DNA of 64,000 nt from CAYNYM01 sp964644375. GTDB taxonomy: Bacteria > Desulfobacterota > DSM-4660 > Desulfatiglandales > HGW-15. The stretch lies in assembly GCA_964644375.1 (NCBI GenBank), contig CAZXWJ010000001.1, positions 18,139 through 82,138 of the forward strand, in the 5' to 3' direction. Shown one piece after another: positions 52,630 through 61,940 of the stretch; position 1 is the first letter of the stretch; each line of letters begins with the position of its first letter. A model generated the notes under the pieces. The model saw nothing but the letters and a program-made list of their open reading frames with translations, was not told the origin of the DNA and ran no database searches. The position numbers were made by a program, and so were the translations under genes.

Positions 52630-54063
52630 TCACTTTGAAATTTTGGTCTTCCCATGAAGATCTTTCATGGTCCTATCGATTCGATCTTTCCAGGCAGGTT
52701 CATGGCGGGCAAATTCGGCGGCCTTTTTAAAATGGTATTGGGCCTTCTCATTGTCATTTCGCTGCTTGAAATAGAGACCGAAGTGGTAATGAGCGGCGGC
52801 CAACTGGTTCTTCCTTCCATAGGCGATACCCAGCTTATAGAATAGTTCGACCTTCACGGGTTTGATTATTTTCAGCTTTTCATAGACACGAACGGCCTGG
52901 GCATAGTCTTCCAGATTCTGATAAGACGCAGCCAAAAGGTAGAGCACACTTTTGTCCCGGTTATTTATCTCAAGGGCCTCCTGCAAGGCAGAAACCGCCT
53001 CTTTATCTCGCCCCTGCAGTTGGTAGGCCTCCCCCAAATACCGGAGTATGGGAACGGACTCAGGCCGGGCCCTTAGCGCAATTTTCAAGTGCTCAACGGC
53101 CTTTTCATATTCCGCCCTCCTCATCCAGACAAGCCCCAGTCCCAAACGGGCCAGTTCTGATGTACCATTTTTCGCCAAATCCATCCGAAAAAATTTCTCC
53201 GCTTCATAGGGGTCATGATATTTTCCCCTTAGGATCGTCTTTACGATGGGAAAATCGTTGCGAAATCGGGCTGCGTCGCTTTTTTCACCCCTGGGAGCGT
53301 ATTCGTTCAACATCATTTCGATTCTGGCAATTCTTTCCGGTCCCCCCGGATGAGTCCGTAGGTATATCGGAATAACATCGGTCCCCGGCCATTGACCCTG
53401 CTGGAGTTTCTGCAAGACACTGATCATGCCGGCAGGATGATAGTTCGAAATCTCCATGAATTTGAATCCCAACTGGTCTGCCTGCCGTTCGTCTTCTCGA
53501 CTGTAATGGAGTTGTGCCTGCACCCCGGCTGCCGCTGTACCGGTAATCATGGGTGCAGCGGCATCGCCACCAATCAAGACCGCAGCCAGGATACCGGCCA
53601 GGGTGACAATACCGATCTTCTTGTTCTGTTCAATACGCTGGGCAATGTGCCGTGCGGAGACATGACCAATCTCGTGACAGATGACGCCTGCCAGTTCGTC
53701 AATGCTCTCCATCATATCAATGAGGCCGGAGAAAACAAAGACATGCCCCCCCGGACCGGCAAAGGCGTTCAGGGTGGAATCATTGATGATATAAAAATGA
53801 AACGGAAAGGGCTTTACTTCGAGGGAGTCTGTCAGGTATTGGCCAAAGTCATTGATATAGGTGTCGAGAAAATCATCATCTACGATATCGAAATACTTCC
53901 TCACATCTTTGAGAAAATTTTCACCCGCGATTCTTTCGTCCTCTATGGACAAATCGTAGGCCTCGCTCATGTCGAAGTGAACGAGAAGCGTCACGCAGGA
54001 TACTAGAGCAACAAAGAGAAATATCGATCTTTTGCGACCAGGTATCGGATTTTTCATCCCCAT
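52630..54063 (-). CDS. Exported M48 metalloprotease with C-terminal TPRs (BepA-like)
   Basis: ATG 54063 or 54057 (MKNPIPGRKRSIFLFVALV) can start; AGGAGG lies just upstream. A signal peptide (SIFLFVALVSCVTLLV) is followed by the M48 domain: NAFAGPGGHVFVFSGLID, zinc motif GVICHEIGHVSARHIAQR (HExxH) and the third ligand in SREDERQADQLGFKFM. From about residue 320 TPRs follow (EYEKAVEHLKIALRARPE, SYQNLEDYAQAVRVYEKL). This is the BepA/YfgC layout, proteins that maintain outer-membrane assembly. Total length about 475. The role is inferred by family. Confidence 0.9.
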   Translation of the reverse strand: MGMKNPIPGRKRSIFLFVALVSCVTLLVHFDMSEAYDLSIEDERIAGENFLKDVRKYFDIVDDDFLDTYINDFGQYLTDSLEVKPFPFHFYIINDSTLNAFAGPGGHVFVFSGLIDMMESIDELAGVICHEIGHVSARHIAQRIEQNKKIGIVTLAGILAAVLIGGDAAAPMITGTAAAGVQAQLHYSREDERQADQLGFKFMEISNYHPAGMISVLQKLQQGQWPGTDVIPIYLRTHPGGPERIARIEMMLNEYAPRGEKSDAARFRNDFPIVKTILRGKYHDPYEAEKFFRMDLAKNGTSELARLGLGLVWMRRAEYEKAVEHLKIALRARPESVPILRYLGEAYQLQGRDKEAVSALQEALEINNRDKSVLYLLAASYQNLEDYAQAVRVYEKLKIIKPVKVELFYKLGIAYGRKNQLAAAHYHFGLYFKQRNDNEKAQYHFKKAAEFARHEPAWKDRIDRTMKDLHGKTKISK

Positions 54064-54227
54064 GACCCTCCTTGGCCGCCTCCCATGCACCGCGCATGAC
54101 GCCGCAAAAAAAGGCTAAAAAAGAGTGCACCCATGTCGATCCGATCTCCGATCGGGCGGGGGGGAAAAAATCCAGCTTTGTGCTGAGAATTTTCGGTCAG
54201 GCCCATAGCCACTCAAAGGGGATAGGA

Positions 54228-54590
54228 TCATGGCTCCAAGGGATCAAGGTCCTTGAGATCCACCCTAGGGGCTTCGACCCAAAGTCCCTCCAAATCATAA
54301 AATTCTCTCACCGGCTCAAAAAAAATGTGAACGATCAGATCCCCATAATCCATGAGGACCCAATGGCCTTCCTGCTCACCCTCCACGCCGTATGCCCTGA
54401 AACCCTCTTCTCGCATTCTTCGGCTCAGATGCCGACAGATGGCCTGGACCTGCCTGCTTGAATTCCCGCTTGCGACAAGAAAATAGTCCGAAAACGAAGT
54501 CAGTTTTCCCACCTCAAACATGAGGGGATTGATCGCTTTTCTTTCCTTGATAATTTTTAAACACAGCAGTGCTTTGTCAAGCGTCTCCAT
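54228..54590 (-). CDS. rsfS: Ribosomal silencing factor RsfS
   Basis: A 120-residue protein that binds bL14 and blocks subunit joining in starvation. The start at 54590 (METLDKALLCLKIIKERK) lies inside nadD by 14 bases; the open frame before it is nadD shadow. Motifs: LTSFSDYFLVASGNSSRQVQAI, EGEQEGHWVLMDYGDLIVHIF and EFYDLEGLW. It ends the group rplU, rpmA, obgE, proB, nadD, rsfS. Confidence 0.95.
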   Translation of the reverse strand: METLDKALLCLKIIKERKAINPLMFEVGKLTSFSDYFLVASGNSSRQVQAICRHLSRRMREEGFRAYGVEGEQEGHWVLMDYGDLIVHIFFEPVREFYDLEGLWVEAPRVDLKDLDPLEP

Positions 54591-55233
54591 GGGCGGTATA
54601 TAACCCCTTTGCCTTAATATAGGCCATGACCGATTCCGGGACAAGGAAACGGATCGATTTTCCTTTGGAAACCTTATCCCTGATTCCAGTGGACGATATG
54701 TCCATAAGCGTGATTTTCTTGTATATTAGTAAATTCCCCGATGGTGCCGCAAACCGATTATGATCATTTTGCCTCGTGAAATCGACCCCAAAAGAGGAGA
54801 GAAAGGAATCCAGGACCTCACCGGATACCCCCGGTCTATTGATGACCACGAAATGAGCATAGTCAAAGAGATTTTTGTATTCCTTCCAGGTCCCAATTTC
54901 CAAAAAGGCATCCATACCAAGAATAAAATATAGTTCCAGGTCGGGGCCGTACAACCGGTGGAATTCCCGTAGGGTTTCAATAGAATAGGAGTGGCCCTGA
55001 CGGCGTCCTTCCAGATCCATGGCCTCCAGGAGAGGTGAAGCCTCGGCGGCCTTTCGGGTCGTGGCAAGGCGATCACAAAAGGGACTCACGGGTCGCTTCT
55101 TTTTGTGGGGCGGAGAAGCGGCAGGGATTAAATAGACCTTTTCCAGTTCCAGTTCCTCGCCAACCTCCTCGGCCAGACGCAGGTGACCGAAATGAATCGG
55201 ATCAAAGGTGCCTCCCAATATGCCTAATTTCAA
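54577..55233 (-). CDS. nadD: Nicotinate-nucleotide adenylyltransferase NadD
   Basis: The true start is probably TTG at 55233, preceded by GGAGGAG, giving KLGILGGTFDPIHFGHL right after the first residue; the upstream Met adds unrelated residues. The 218-residue enzyme adenylates NaMN to NaAD. It has the HxGH motif (HFGH), YLIPAASPPHKK, FILGMDAFLEIGTWK and the ISSTGIRDKV motif near the end. Its position between proB and rsfS is conserved in many bacteria. Confidence 0.94.
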   Translation of the reverse strand: MKLGILGGTFDPIHFGHLRLAEEVGEELELEKVYLIPAASPPHKKKRPVSPFCDRLATTRKAAEASPLLEAMDLEGRRQGHSYSIETLREFHRLYGPDLELYFILGMDAFLEIGTWKEYKNLFDYAHFVVINRPGVSGEVLDSFLSSFGVDFTRQNDHNRFAAPSGNLLIYKKITLMDISSTGIRDKVSKGKSIRFLVPESVMAYIKAKGLYTAHGDA

Positions 55234-55296
55234 GTGCTCTCCTCCGCCTTCAAACCGCCTCCCATGGGTTACGGTTTTCATCGACCAAATTCCGGA

Positions 55297-56487
55297 TCAT
55301 GATCTCAACTGACACACATCCTTTACCTTGTCGTCACCATTGGTAATCACGAGATTGTCCCGGTGAACAACCTCATCATCGTGTTTGAAACCCAGAATCG
55401 ACTCAATTTGGGTAGTCTTTGCCCCCAGTATCTTCTGTATATCACTGGAATGATAGTTCACCATGCCAACGGCCAGTTCCACAGCATCTTCGTTGACAAG
55501 TACAACCGCCTCACCGAGATTGAATCGGCCCCTGACCCCCTTAATTCCAGAGGGAAGAAGACTTTTCCCCCGTTTCAGAATGGCCTTTTCAGCCCCCCGG
55601 TCAACGATAAGTTCCCCTTTTGGGGACTTTGTAAAAGCGATCCAATGCTTACGGCTGCATAGAGGGATATCCCGGGGCATGAAAAGTGTGCCCACGTCTT
55701 CTCCTTCAAATATCCGGTTGAGCACCCCCGTTTTGAAGCCTCCGGCAATAATGGCCGGGACTCCCTTTAGGGCGACCTTCTGCCCGGCCTTGATTTTGCT
55801 TGCCATTCCGCCACGACCCAGAAAACCGGGAATGGAACCGGCATACCTGCTCACCTGTCTGCTCTGCCCCTCAACCAAGTGAATGAAGCGGGCGTCGCTA
55901 TAGACTCGGGGATCCTTGTCATAGAGACCGTTGATATCCGTCAGGTTGATCAGGAGACGGGCGTCTGTGAGGTTCGTGACCATTGCGCTCAAATTATCAT
56001 TATCGCCAAACTTGATCTCGTCGACGACCACCGTATCATTTTCGTTGATAATCGGCACGATCTTCCAGGTCAGCAGGGCAAAAATAGTATTCCGTGCATT
56101 GAGATAACGGGCCCTGTGGGTGAGATCGTCCCTTGTGAGAAGGATCTGGGCCACATTCACGCCTTGGCGCCCAAAGGCCTGTTCATAGGCCATCATGAGG
56201 GTACTCTGCCCGATAGCTGCCAGTGCCTGTTGCTGAGAAAGAGATTCGGGTCTTTTCGAGAGCCCGACTTTTTTCAGCCCCGAAGCGATGGCCCCGGATG
56301 ATACAAGAATGATTTCAACTCCTTTTTCTCTGAGGGCACAAATATCCTTGGTCAGATTATTAATTACCTTTTTATTCAGGCCGTCCTTTTTTGTCAAAAC
56401 GCCGCTTCCCACCTTGACGACTGCCCTTTTAACAGGTCGCAGAAGCGTTTTTCTTAGAACCGTCTTGTTTTCATTTTCAGTTTTCAT
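55297..56487 (-). CDS. proB: Glutamate 5-kinase ProB
   Basis: A 396-residue enzyme phosphorylating glutamate in proline synthesis. The kinase domain has KRAVVKVGSGVLTKKDG, ILVSSGAIASGLKKVG, QQALAAIGQSTLMMAYEQ, NENDTVVVDEIKFGDNDNLSAMV and GRGGMASKIKAGQ. The C-terminal 80 residues are a PUA domain (GIKGVRGRFNLGEAVVLVNE), as in E. coli ProB. Its start overlaps obgE by 11 bases. proA is not in the window. The N terminus is longer than usual by about 15 residues. Confidence 0.95.
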   Translation of the reverse strand: MKTENENKTVLRKTLLRPVKRAVVKVGSGVLTKKDGLNKKVINNLTKDICALREKGVEIILVSSGAIASGLKKVGLSKRPESLSQQQALAAIGQSTLMMAYEQAFGRQGVNVAQILLTRDDLTHRARYLNARNTIFALLTWKIVPIINENDTVVVDEIKFGDNDNLSAMVTNLTDARLLINLTDINGLYDKDPRVYSDARFIHLVEGQSRQVSRYAGSIPGFLGRGGMASKIKAGQKVALKGVPAIIAGGFKTGVLNRIFEGEDVGTLFMPRDIPLCSRKHWIAFTKSPKGELIVDRGAEKAILKRGKSLLPSGIKGVRGRFNLGEAVVLVNEDAVELAVGMVNYHSSDIQKILGAKTTQIESILGFKHDDEVVHRDNLVITNGDDKVKDVCQLRS

Positions 56488-57487
56488 TTTCGAATTTTTT
56501 TGCCAGGACCTGTTTCAAATCATCAATTCCTTCTCCGGTCAGCGCCGAAACGGCCAGACATTCCACTCCGGTTTTTTCGATGATCTTCCTGGTTCGTTCA
56601 ATCTCTCCGGACCCGGACGACAATAAATCAATCTTATTGATCAAAATTATTTTTTCCTTCTTGAGAAGTGATTCGTCATATTTTTCCAACTCGTTTCTCA
56701 GGACATAAAAATCATCCAAAAGCGTCTTGGATGAATCCACCGAAACATCGATCAAGTGAACAAGAAGGCGTGTCCTCTCGATATGTTTCAGAAAAAGATG
56801 CCCCAACCCTCGACCCCGGCTGGCTCCCTCTATGAGGCCGGGGATGTCCGCAACGGTCAGAGTCCTTTCGTCTTCCAGATTCATGACGCCCAGATTGGGG
56901 GTGAGTGTCGAAAAGGGGTAGTTATCAATCCTGGGGTGTGCCATGGTGAGGCGGGAAAGAAGCGTGGATTTACCGGCGTTCGGCAGGCCGATGATTCCGA
57001 TATCGGCAAGAGTTTTAAGGGTGAGACGGATGATCATCTCACTGCCCGGAAGTCCGGGTTGTGCCATCCTGGGCGCACGGTTGGTCGACGTGGCAAAGTG
57101 CTGATTTCCTTTGCCTCCCTTGCCTCCGTCCAGGAGGAGGATCTCCTGATTATCATAGATCAGATCGGCGAGCACTTCTTCCGTATCATGATCACTGATG
57201 ATGGTTCCCAAGGGAACCTCTATCACGACATCCTGGGCATTCTTTCCTGATTGTTTCTTACCCCGTCCAGGTTCTCCGTTTCGGGCCTTAAAAAATCTCC
57301 GGGCATTAAAATCAATCAGGGTATGGAGTTTGTTGGTGGCCCTGAGGAGAATACTTCCCCCGTCACCACCATCTCCGCCATCGGGACCGCCTCGGGGGAC
57401 ATACTTCTCCCTGCGAAAGCTGATGCAGCCCCTTCCCCCATCGCCTGATTTCACGGTAATCACCGCTTCGTCCACAAAACGCATCAT
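56477..57487 (-). CDS. obgE: Ribosome-assembly GTPase ObgE/CgtA
   Basis: A 336-residue GTPase tied to 50S assembly. The glycine-rich Obg fold starts FVDEAVITVKSGDGGRGCIS and has GGDGGDGGSILLRA and RFFKARNGEPG. The G domain has G1 GLPNAGKSTLLS, the G3 region ADIPGLIEGASRGRGLG, and G4 NKID. It is the short form without a C-terminal OCT domain. Upstream are rpmA and rplU, the usual context. Confidence 0.96.
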   Translation of the reverse strand: MMRFVDEAVITVKSGDGGRGCISFRREKYVPRGGPDGGDGGDGGSILLRATNKLHTLIDFNARRFFKARNGEPGRGKKQSGKNAQDVVIEVPLGTIISDHDTEEVLADLIYDNQEILLLDGGKGGKGNQHFATSTNRAPRMAQPGLPGSEMIIRLTLKTLADIGIIGLPNAGKSTLLSRLTMAHPRIDNYPFSTLTPNLGVMNLEDERTLTVADIPGLIEGASRGRGLGHLFLKHIERTRLLVHLIDVSVDSSKTLLDDFYVLRNELEKYDESLLKKEKIILINKIDLLSSGSGEIERTRKIIEKTGVECLAVSALTGEGIDDLKQVLAKKFENEN

Positions 57488-57544
57488 ATTTTTTTGGGGG
57501 ATTTTTCTCCAAAGGATAAAATCATAAAGTGACGTGTAACGATT

Positions 57545-57799
57545 TTATTGCGCGTAGACACTCACTTTTTTTCGGGTTTTGTCCAGCCGTTCAAAGGTCA
57601 CGACACCATCTATTTTAGCATAAAGGGTATAGTCCTTACCCAGCCCGACGTTATTACCGGGATGAAGCTTCGTGCCTTTTTGCCTCATGAGAATGTTACC
57701 GGCGCGAACATGCTGGCCACCGAATTTCTTTACCCCGAATCTCTGACCGGCACTGTCCCTGCCGTTTCGGGAACTCCCCCCTGCCTTTTTGTGTGCCAT
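57545..57799 (-). CDS. rpmA: 50S ribosomal protein bL27
   Basis: An 84-residue basic protein: MAHKKAGGSSRNGRDSAGQR, GVKKFGGQHVRAGNILMRQ, HPGNNVGLGKDYTLYAKID and FERLDKTRKKVSVY are all bL27 signatures. The N-terminal Ala-His-Lys-Lys enters the peptidyl-transferase centre; there is no Firmicutes-type cleavable extension. It lies between rplU and obgE. Confidence 0.97.
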   Translation of the reverse strand: MAHKKAGGSSRNGRDSAGQRFGVKKFGGQHVRAGNILMRQKGTKLHPGNNVGLGKDYTLYAKIDGVVTFERLDKTRKKVSVYAQ

Positions 57800-57902
57800 G
57801 ATAATTTACCTCAACAATATCCATCTCATTTGCGACGCGATTATTTTTTGCAACAGAAACGACGTCGCGTCTCAAAAAATCATTGAACTTCCAGAGATGA
57901 CT

Positions 57903-58214
57903 TTAGGCCTCGATATTCTCGATTTTCACGAGACTAAAATCCTGCCGATGGCCTCTTTTTCGCCGGTAACCTTTCCTTCTTTTGTACTTAAACACCAAGA
58001 TCTTGCGCTTTTTATCTTGCCGAGTAAGACGTCCGACGACCCTGGCGTTCTCGAGGTAGGGCTTCCCAACATCGGTTTTTTCGCCGTCCGAGGTCAGGAG
58101 GACTTTCTCAAAGGACACTTCGTCCCCGACACTACCTTCCAGTTTCTCCACTCTAACTTCCCCGCCCGGCTCGACACGGTATTGTTTTCCGCCGGTTTTT
58201 ATGACCGCATACAT
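57903..58214 (-). CDS. rplU: 50S ribosomal protein bL21
   Basis: A 103-residue protein: MYAVIKTGGKQYRVEPGGEV, EGSVGDEVSFEKVLL, VGKPYLENARVVGRL and KYKRRKGYRRKRGHRQDF with the conserved C-terminal basic motif. GGAAGGAG precedes the ATG. It opens the rplU-rpmA-obgE-proB-nadD-rsfS group and has a promoter candidate 30 to 60 bases upstream. Confidence 0.97.
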   Translation of the reverse strand: MYAVIKTGGKQYRVEPGGEVRVEKLEGSVGDEVSFEKVLLTSDGEKTDVGKPYLENARVVGRLTRQDKKRKILVFKYKRRKGYRRKRGHRQDFSLVKIENIEA

Positions 58215-58245
58215 GTGCTAACTCCTTCCAAATTTTAAACTTTTA

Positions 58246-58274
58246 TATTTAGCTGGACAATGCAAGGAAGTCAA
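58246..58274 (-). promoter_or_regulatory. Candidate promoter for rplU-rpmA-obgE
   Basis: On the minus strand TTGACT, a 17-base spacer and TAAATA (or TATAAA four bases on) lie between tRNA-Arg and rplU. The -35 is good and the -10 moderate. Confidence 0.4.
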
Positions 58275-58296
58275 ACAAAAAATACTCAAAAAAAAA

Positions 58297-58373
58297 TGGT
58301 GCCCCCGGCAAGACTCGAACTTGCGGCACCCAGATTAGGAATCTGGTGCTCTATCCACCTGAGCTACGGGGGC
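58297..58373 (-). tRNA. tRNA-Arg (anticodon CCT)
   Basis: A 77-nt cloverleaf. GCCCCCG pairs with CGGGGGC, then discriminator A and encoded CCA. The anticodon stem-loop CCAGA-TTCCTAA-TCTGG gives anticodon CCT, which reads AGG. T-arm GTTCGAGTC is present. It lies 82 bases upstream of rplU on the same strand, with no clear terminator between. Between it and the divergent tRNA-Ala are about 220 bases with nothing recognised. Confidence 0.96.
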
Positions 58374-58592
58374 AACACCTGCCTATTTACCACAAACTGT
58401 GCAAAAATCAAGTCTATAAAATAAGAAAGGCGGCTATTGGCAGTTTCCCTTCATTTCGCGTCCTTGGCGGTTGACATCTTTATTCCCTATCTATATTAGA
58501 GGGTATTGATCCTGAAGGACAGAAAAATGTCCTAAAATCTGTTGAAAATCAGCGATAATTGATATAGGGTTGCATTTTAAATGGGAAAAAGT

Positions 58593-58668
58593 GGGGATGT
58601 AGCTCAGATGGGAGAGCGGTGCGTTCGCAACGCACAGGTCGTGGGTTCGAATCCCATCATCTCCACCA
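58593..58668 (+). tRNA. tRNA-Ala (anticodon CGC)
   Basis: A 76-nt cloverleaf with acceptor GGGGATG/CATCTCC including the G3:U70 pair that identifies alanine tRNAs. Anticodon stem-loop GTGCG-TTCGCAA-CGCAC gives CGC, reading GCG. T-arm GGTTCGAATCC is canonical; discriminator A and CCA are encoded. Confidence 0.97.
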
Positions 58669-58677
58669 CCAAAAAAA

Positions 58678-58712
58678 TAACCTGCTGAAATTTGGGTAGG
58701 TTTTTTTTTATT
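58678..58712 (+). terminator. Terminator after tRNA-Ala
   Basis: AACCTGC and GTAGGTT form a 7-bp stem (one G-U pair) with a loop of about 10 bases, followed by eight or nine T, 9 bases past the tRNA end. Confidence 0.75.
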
Positions 58713-59190
58713 TCGTTGTCAAAATCCAAATGTCAAAGGCCACAAAATGCGGGAGAGGGCTGGGTGCACATCCCTGGAAACGAACACCATGGGCCTCGCA
58801 TTTTAATCGAATAGGCTTGCTGTGTCTGCCATTTGGTTTTTGGGCTTTGGCAGTCATTTGATTTTTGCGCTTTGACATTGCCTGTTCCCGTTCCTGTCAT
58901 CACCCCCTCTGGGGTTAAACCAAAGCCTACTTCTCCGGACCCGGATACTTGCTTTTTGAGAAAAATCGCCCTGCCCAAGTGCCTTCCTTTTATCAAGGGG
59001 CTGAACTCATGCTACTTTAATAAAAACGGCAATGGCCTGCGGTGTATCCTCTTCATCGATCGTGTCGTATCGTTCGCATATCTCCATGGTGGCAATTTCT
59101 GAGTCCCCTGGTTTCGTCTTGACAGTTATTTTCTGTTTCTTTACATGTAAGTTACATGAAATAATCGTCTTTGACCGGATGCTTCCAGAC
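58713..59190. other. Non-coding region between tRNA-Ala and gspA
   Basis: About 480 bases. Open frames on both strands (up to 89 codons) have no ribosome sites. One minus-strand frame at 59007-59192 (ITVKTKPGDSEIATME) has protein-like composition but no start signal. I recognise nothing; the gspAB promoter should be here. Confidence 0.4.
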
Positions 59191-60966
59191 ATGTATCAAG
59201 CGCACTTTCACATCAAGGAGAATCCCTTCGCCCTGACGCCCGACCCGCGTTATCTTTATATGAGTCGGCAGCACCAGGAGGCGCTGGCTCATCTTCTTTA
59301 CGGAATGACGCAAGGTGGAGGTTTCGTCCAACTCACCGGGGAGGTGGGGACAGGAAAGACCACCATCTGTCGCTCCTTGTTGGAGCAAGTGCCCGAGGAA
59401 GTCGATATCGCCATCATCCTCAATCCAAGACAGACGGCGGTGGAACTGGTTGCCTCCATCTGTGATGAGCTGCGGATCGACTACCCGAAGGGGACTGAGA
59501 GCGTCAAGGTGCTCGTCGATCGTCTTAATAGATATCTGTTGGATAATCATGCCGGGCAGCGGCGAACCACCCTGATCATTGATGAGGCGCAAAATCTGAG
59601 CTCGGAGACCCTGGAACAAATTCGCCTCCTTACCAATCTGGAAACCACCACCCAGAAACTCCTCCAGATTATTCTCATCGGCCAACCGGAACTCCAGAAA
59701 ATTTTGGATCGGCCGGAGATGCGTCAGCTGGCCCAGCGAATTACCGCACGCTATCACCTGACGCCTTTGTCCCGTGAGGAAACCTTGAACTATATCAAAC
59801 ACAGACTGAAGGTGGCGGGGCTAAAGGACCCGGTCTTTACATCGGGGGCACTGAGAGCTGTGTGCAGGCGTTCAAGGGGGGTCCCTCGACTCATAAACAT
59901 TCTGTGCGATCGTGCCCTGCTTGGGGCCTATGCAAGGCAGCAAAAAAGCGTTTCAAGAGGCCTGGTGCACAAGGCCTACTCTGAGATAAAAGGGGAGATC
60001 AAGCGTCCCCAATCCCGGAGAATCGCGGGTTGGGTCGTAGCGGTTTTTGTGCTGGCTTTGCTGGGAGCGGGGTGGCCTTTCATCCCCTGGGAATTGCCGG
60101 GGCATAGACCGATACCGAAGGGTCCGGGTAATGAGCCTCTCTCCCTGTCCGTCGCTCCCCGGACCTCGGGTCCGAAAGACGTTCGAGGCCGGACAGCGGG
60201 AAAATTTCATGAGACCCCGATGGGGCTTCAAGGCGTTTCCGTGCCGGGAAGGGCGGGTGGCGCGGGGCAGGGAACGGATGAGGGCGCGGGAAAGAACATC
60301 CTTGAAACCGGAAAAAATGTGCTTGACGACCTGCTCCGGGAGGGAGGTATCCTCACGGACAAGGAAACGGCCTTCATGGCGCTTTTTCGATGTTGGAATG
60401 TGGAATACGGGGTCCGAGGGGGAAAAAAACCCTGTGAAAGGGCTGAGGTCAATGGCCTGCGTTGCATCCCCGGAAGAGGCAGTTGGGCGATGATCATGCA
60501 GCACAATCGTCCTGTTATGCTCGAACTGATCGGAGAATTCGGACAATCCCGCTATGTCGCCGTCACGGGTCTGGGAGACAAGGATTTGACCCTTGACTTC
60601 GGGGACCGGAAACTGACACTCCCCAGAACCGACATCGACCCCTACTGGCCGGGGGAGTTTGTGTTTTTGTGGAAACCGCCTCAATGGCGCCAGCGTTTCT
60701 TGAAAAAAGGCGTCTCCGGCCCCGATGTGGTTTGGTTGAGAAAAGTACTTGCGCGCGTGGAGGGCACCTCGTCTGAGGGGGATCCGACGTCTGCCGAATC
60801 ACTTTTCGATACCGGCCTTAAAAGGCGGATCATGGCTTTTCAACGGGCACACGGTCTAAAGGCGGACGGTGTCGTAGGTGAACGAACATTGATCCAGTTG
60901 AATACGGCTATGCAGGATCCTGCTATTCCCCTGCTTGAGCCGGTGAACCCACAGGGCGTGAAATGA
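59191..60966 (+). CDS. gspA: GspA/ExeA-like ATPase with C-terminal peptidoglycan-binding domain
   Basis: Start at ATG 59191 (MYQAHFHIKENPFALTPDPRY), the family N terminus; ATG 59179 is possible, and neither has a clear ribosome site. The AAA ATPase domain has Walker A GEVGTGKTTICRSLLE, Walker B LIIDEAQNLS and the LRLLTNLET-type sensor (QIRLLTNLETTTQ). One membrane helix (WVVAVFVLALLGAGWPFI) near residue 330 is followed by a Gly-rich linker and a domain resembling the C39-like part of ExeA (ALFRCWNVEYG). A PG-binding repeat closes it (RIMAFQRAHGLKADGVVGE). With GspB it is thought to open peptidoglycan for the type II secretin. Confidence 0.92.
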   Translation: MYQAHFHIKENPFALTPDPRYLYMSRQHQEALAHLLYGMTQGGGFVQLTGEVGTGKTTICRSLLEQVPEEVDIAIILNPRQTAVELVASICDELRIDYPKGTESVKVLVDRLNRYLLDNHAGQRRTTLIIDEAQNLSSETLEQIRLLTNLETTTQKLLQIILIGQPELQKILDRPEMRQLAQRITARYHLTPLSREETLNYIKHRLKVAGLKDPVFTSGALRAVCRRSRGVPRLINILCDRALLGAYARQQKSVSRGLVHKAYSEIKGEIKRPQSRRIAGWVVAVFVLALLGAGWPFIPWELPGHRPIPKGPGNEPLSLSVAPRTSGPKDVRGRTAGKFHETPMGLQGVSVPGRAGGAGQGTDEGAGKNILETGKNVLDDLLREGGILTDKETAFMALFRCWNVEYGVRGGKKPCERAEVNGLRCIPGRGSWAMIMQHNRPVMLELIGEFGQSRYVAVTGLGDKDLTLDFGDRKLTLPRTDIDPYWPGEFVFLWKPPQWRQRFLKKGVSGPDVVWLRKVLARVEGTSSEGDPTSAESLFDTGLKRRIMAFQRAHGLKADGVVGERTLIQLNTAMQDPAIPLLEPVNPQGVK

Positions 60967-60970
60967 CGAT

Positions 60971-61780
60971 ATGTCCTTGATCCTTGATGCACTCAAACAG
61001 GCGGAGTTGGAGCGGCGAATCGGCCGCCCCCCCGATGTGAGCGTGGCCCTGCGCATGCAGAGCAGGACTTCGCCCCGCCGCTGGCCCTGGCTTCTTATGG
61101 CCCTGCTGGTCGTTGGAGCCTTGTTCGCGCTGGTGTTCCGGTCTGAACCCCCGTCTTCCACAATCAGCAAGACTTTCGAGCCGCCCGCGGGAATCCGCCG
61201 TGATCCTGCCGGAGAGGCCGGAGATGCGAGCACCTTGTCCTCTCCCCGAACCGCGGAGAGGGAAGGGGATCACCCTCAAAGGAGCCACCGGCCTGTGACC
61301 CTTCAAAGGGCTCAAAATTTTGAGGTCGAAACCGAAGCAAAGATTGTTGTCCCTCCCCCTCCCACGAGTTCCCGGAGGCCGGAAACCGGCACTGAAAACC
61401 CCGTGGTCGATTCCCCGAATCGTCCGGCATCAAACCGCATGGAGACCGCCGAGGAGGCATGGGAGCCCTCGGGGGACAAAACTAATGCGGGATCCACCGC
61501 CGTTGAACAACTCTCCGAGGTTCAAGATGAAGCCCTCCCCCTCGCAAGCGAACTGCCGCCTGACATTCGGGCATCCTTTCAGAAACTCGAGATCAGCGCG
61601 CATGTCTACCATGCAGATCCCTCCAGGCGTTTTGTATTCATCAACCTGCACAGTTATCGCGCAGGGGATCGAATCCTTGACACTGAATTGATCCTGAACG
61701 AGATCACCCCGGAAGAAATCGTGATCGATTACGGAAAAGGGCGCGCGCGCCTGCCGGTGAAAAGATCCAGCCTTTGGTAA
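60971..61780 (+). CDS. gspB: GspB-like type II secretion assembly protein
   Basis: A 269-residue partner of GspA. It has the GspB start MSLILDALKQAELERRIG, one membrane helix (PWLLMALLVVGALFALVF), a long Pro/Ser/Glu-rich periplasmic linker and the C-terminal domain: ISAHVYHADPSRRFVFINLH, SYRAGDRI, ELILNEITPEEIVIDY. It lies 4 bases after gspA. No other gsp genes are near, so the secretin and pseudopilus genes must be elsewhere. Confidence 0.92.
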   Translation: MSLILDALKQAELERRIGRPPDVSVALRMQSRTSPRRWPWLLMALLVVGALFALVFRSEPPSSTISKTFEPPAGIRRDPAGEAGDASTLSSPRTAEREGDHPQRSHRPVTLQRAQNFEVETEAKIVVPPPPTSSRRPETGTENPVVDSPNRPASNRMETAEEAWEPSGDKTNAGSTAVEQLSEVQDEALPLASELPPDIRASFQKLEISAHVYHADPSRRFVFINLHSYRAGDRILDTELILNEITPEEIVIDYGKGRARLPVKRSSLW

Positions 61781-61940
61781 AAGGGATCGACCGGACCCGG
61801 TCCGTCGTGTTTTTGGCTTGACCCGTGAATCTTCCTTCCGTATGTTGGGTGAATCTCAAACATTTACGAGAGCTTAGAAAGATTTGTTGCGGCCGTCGAA
61901 AATGGGGCAATAGCAAAAACGACATCCGGAGGAGAGAAAT

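Noticed and set aside
59007..59192. Minus-strand 61-residue frame upstream of gspA
   Set aside because: Composition looks protein-like, but there is no ribosome site, no family resemblance and it overlaps the gspA start region.
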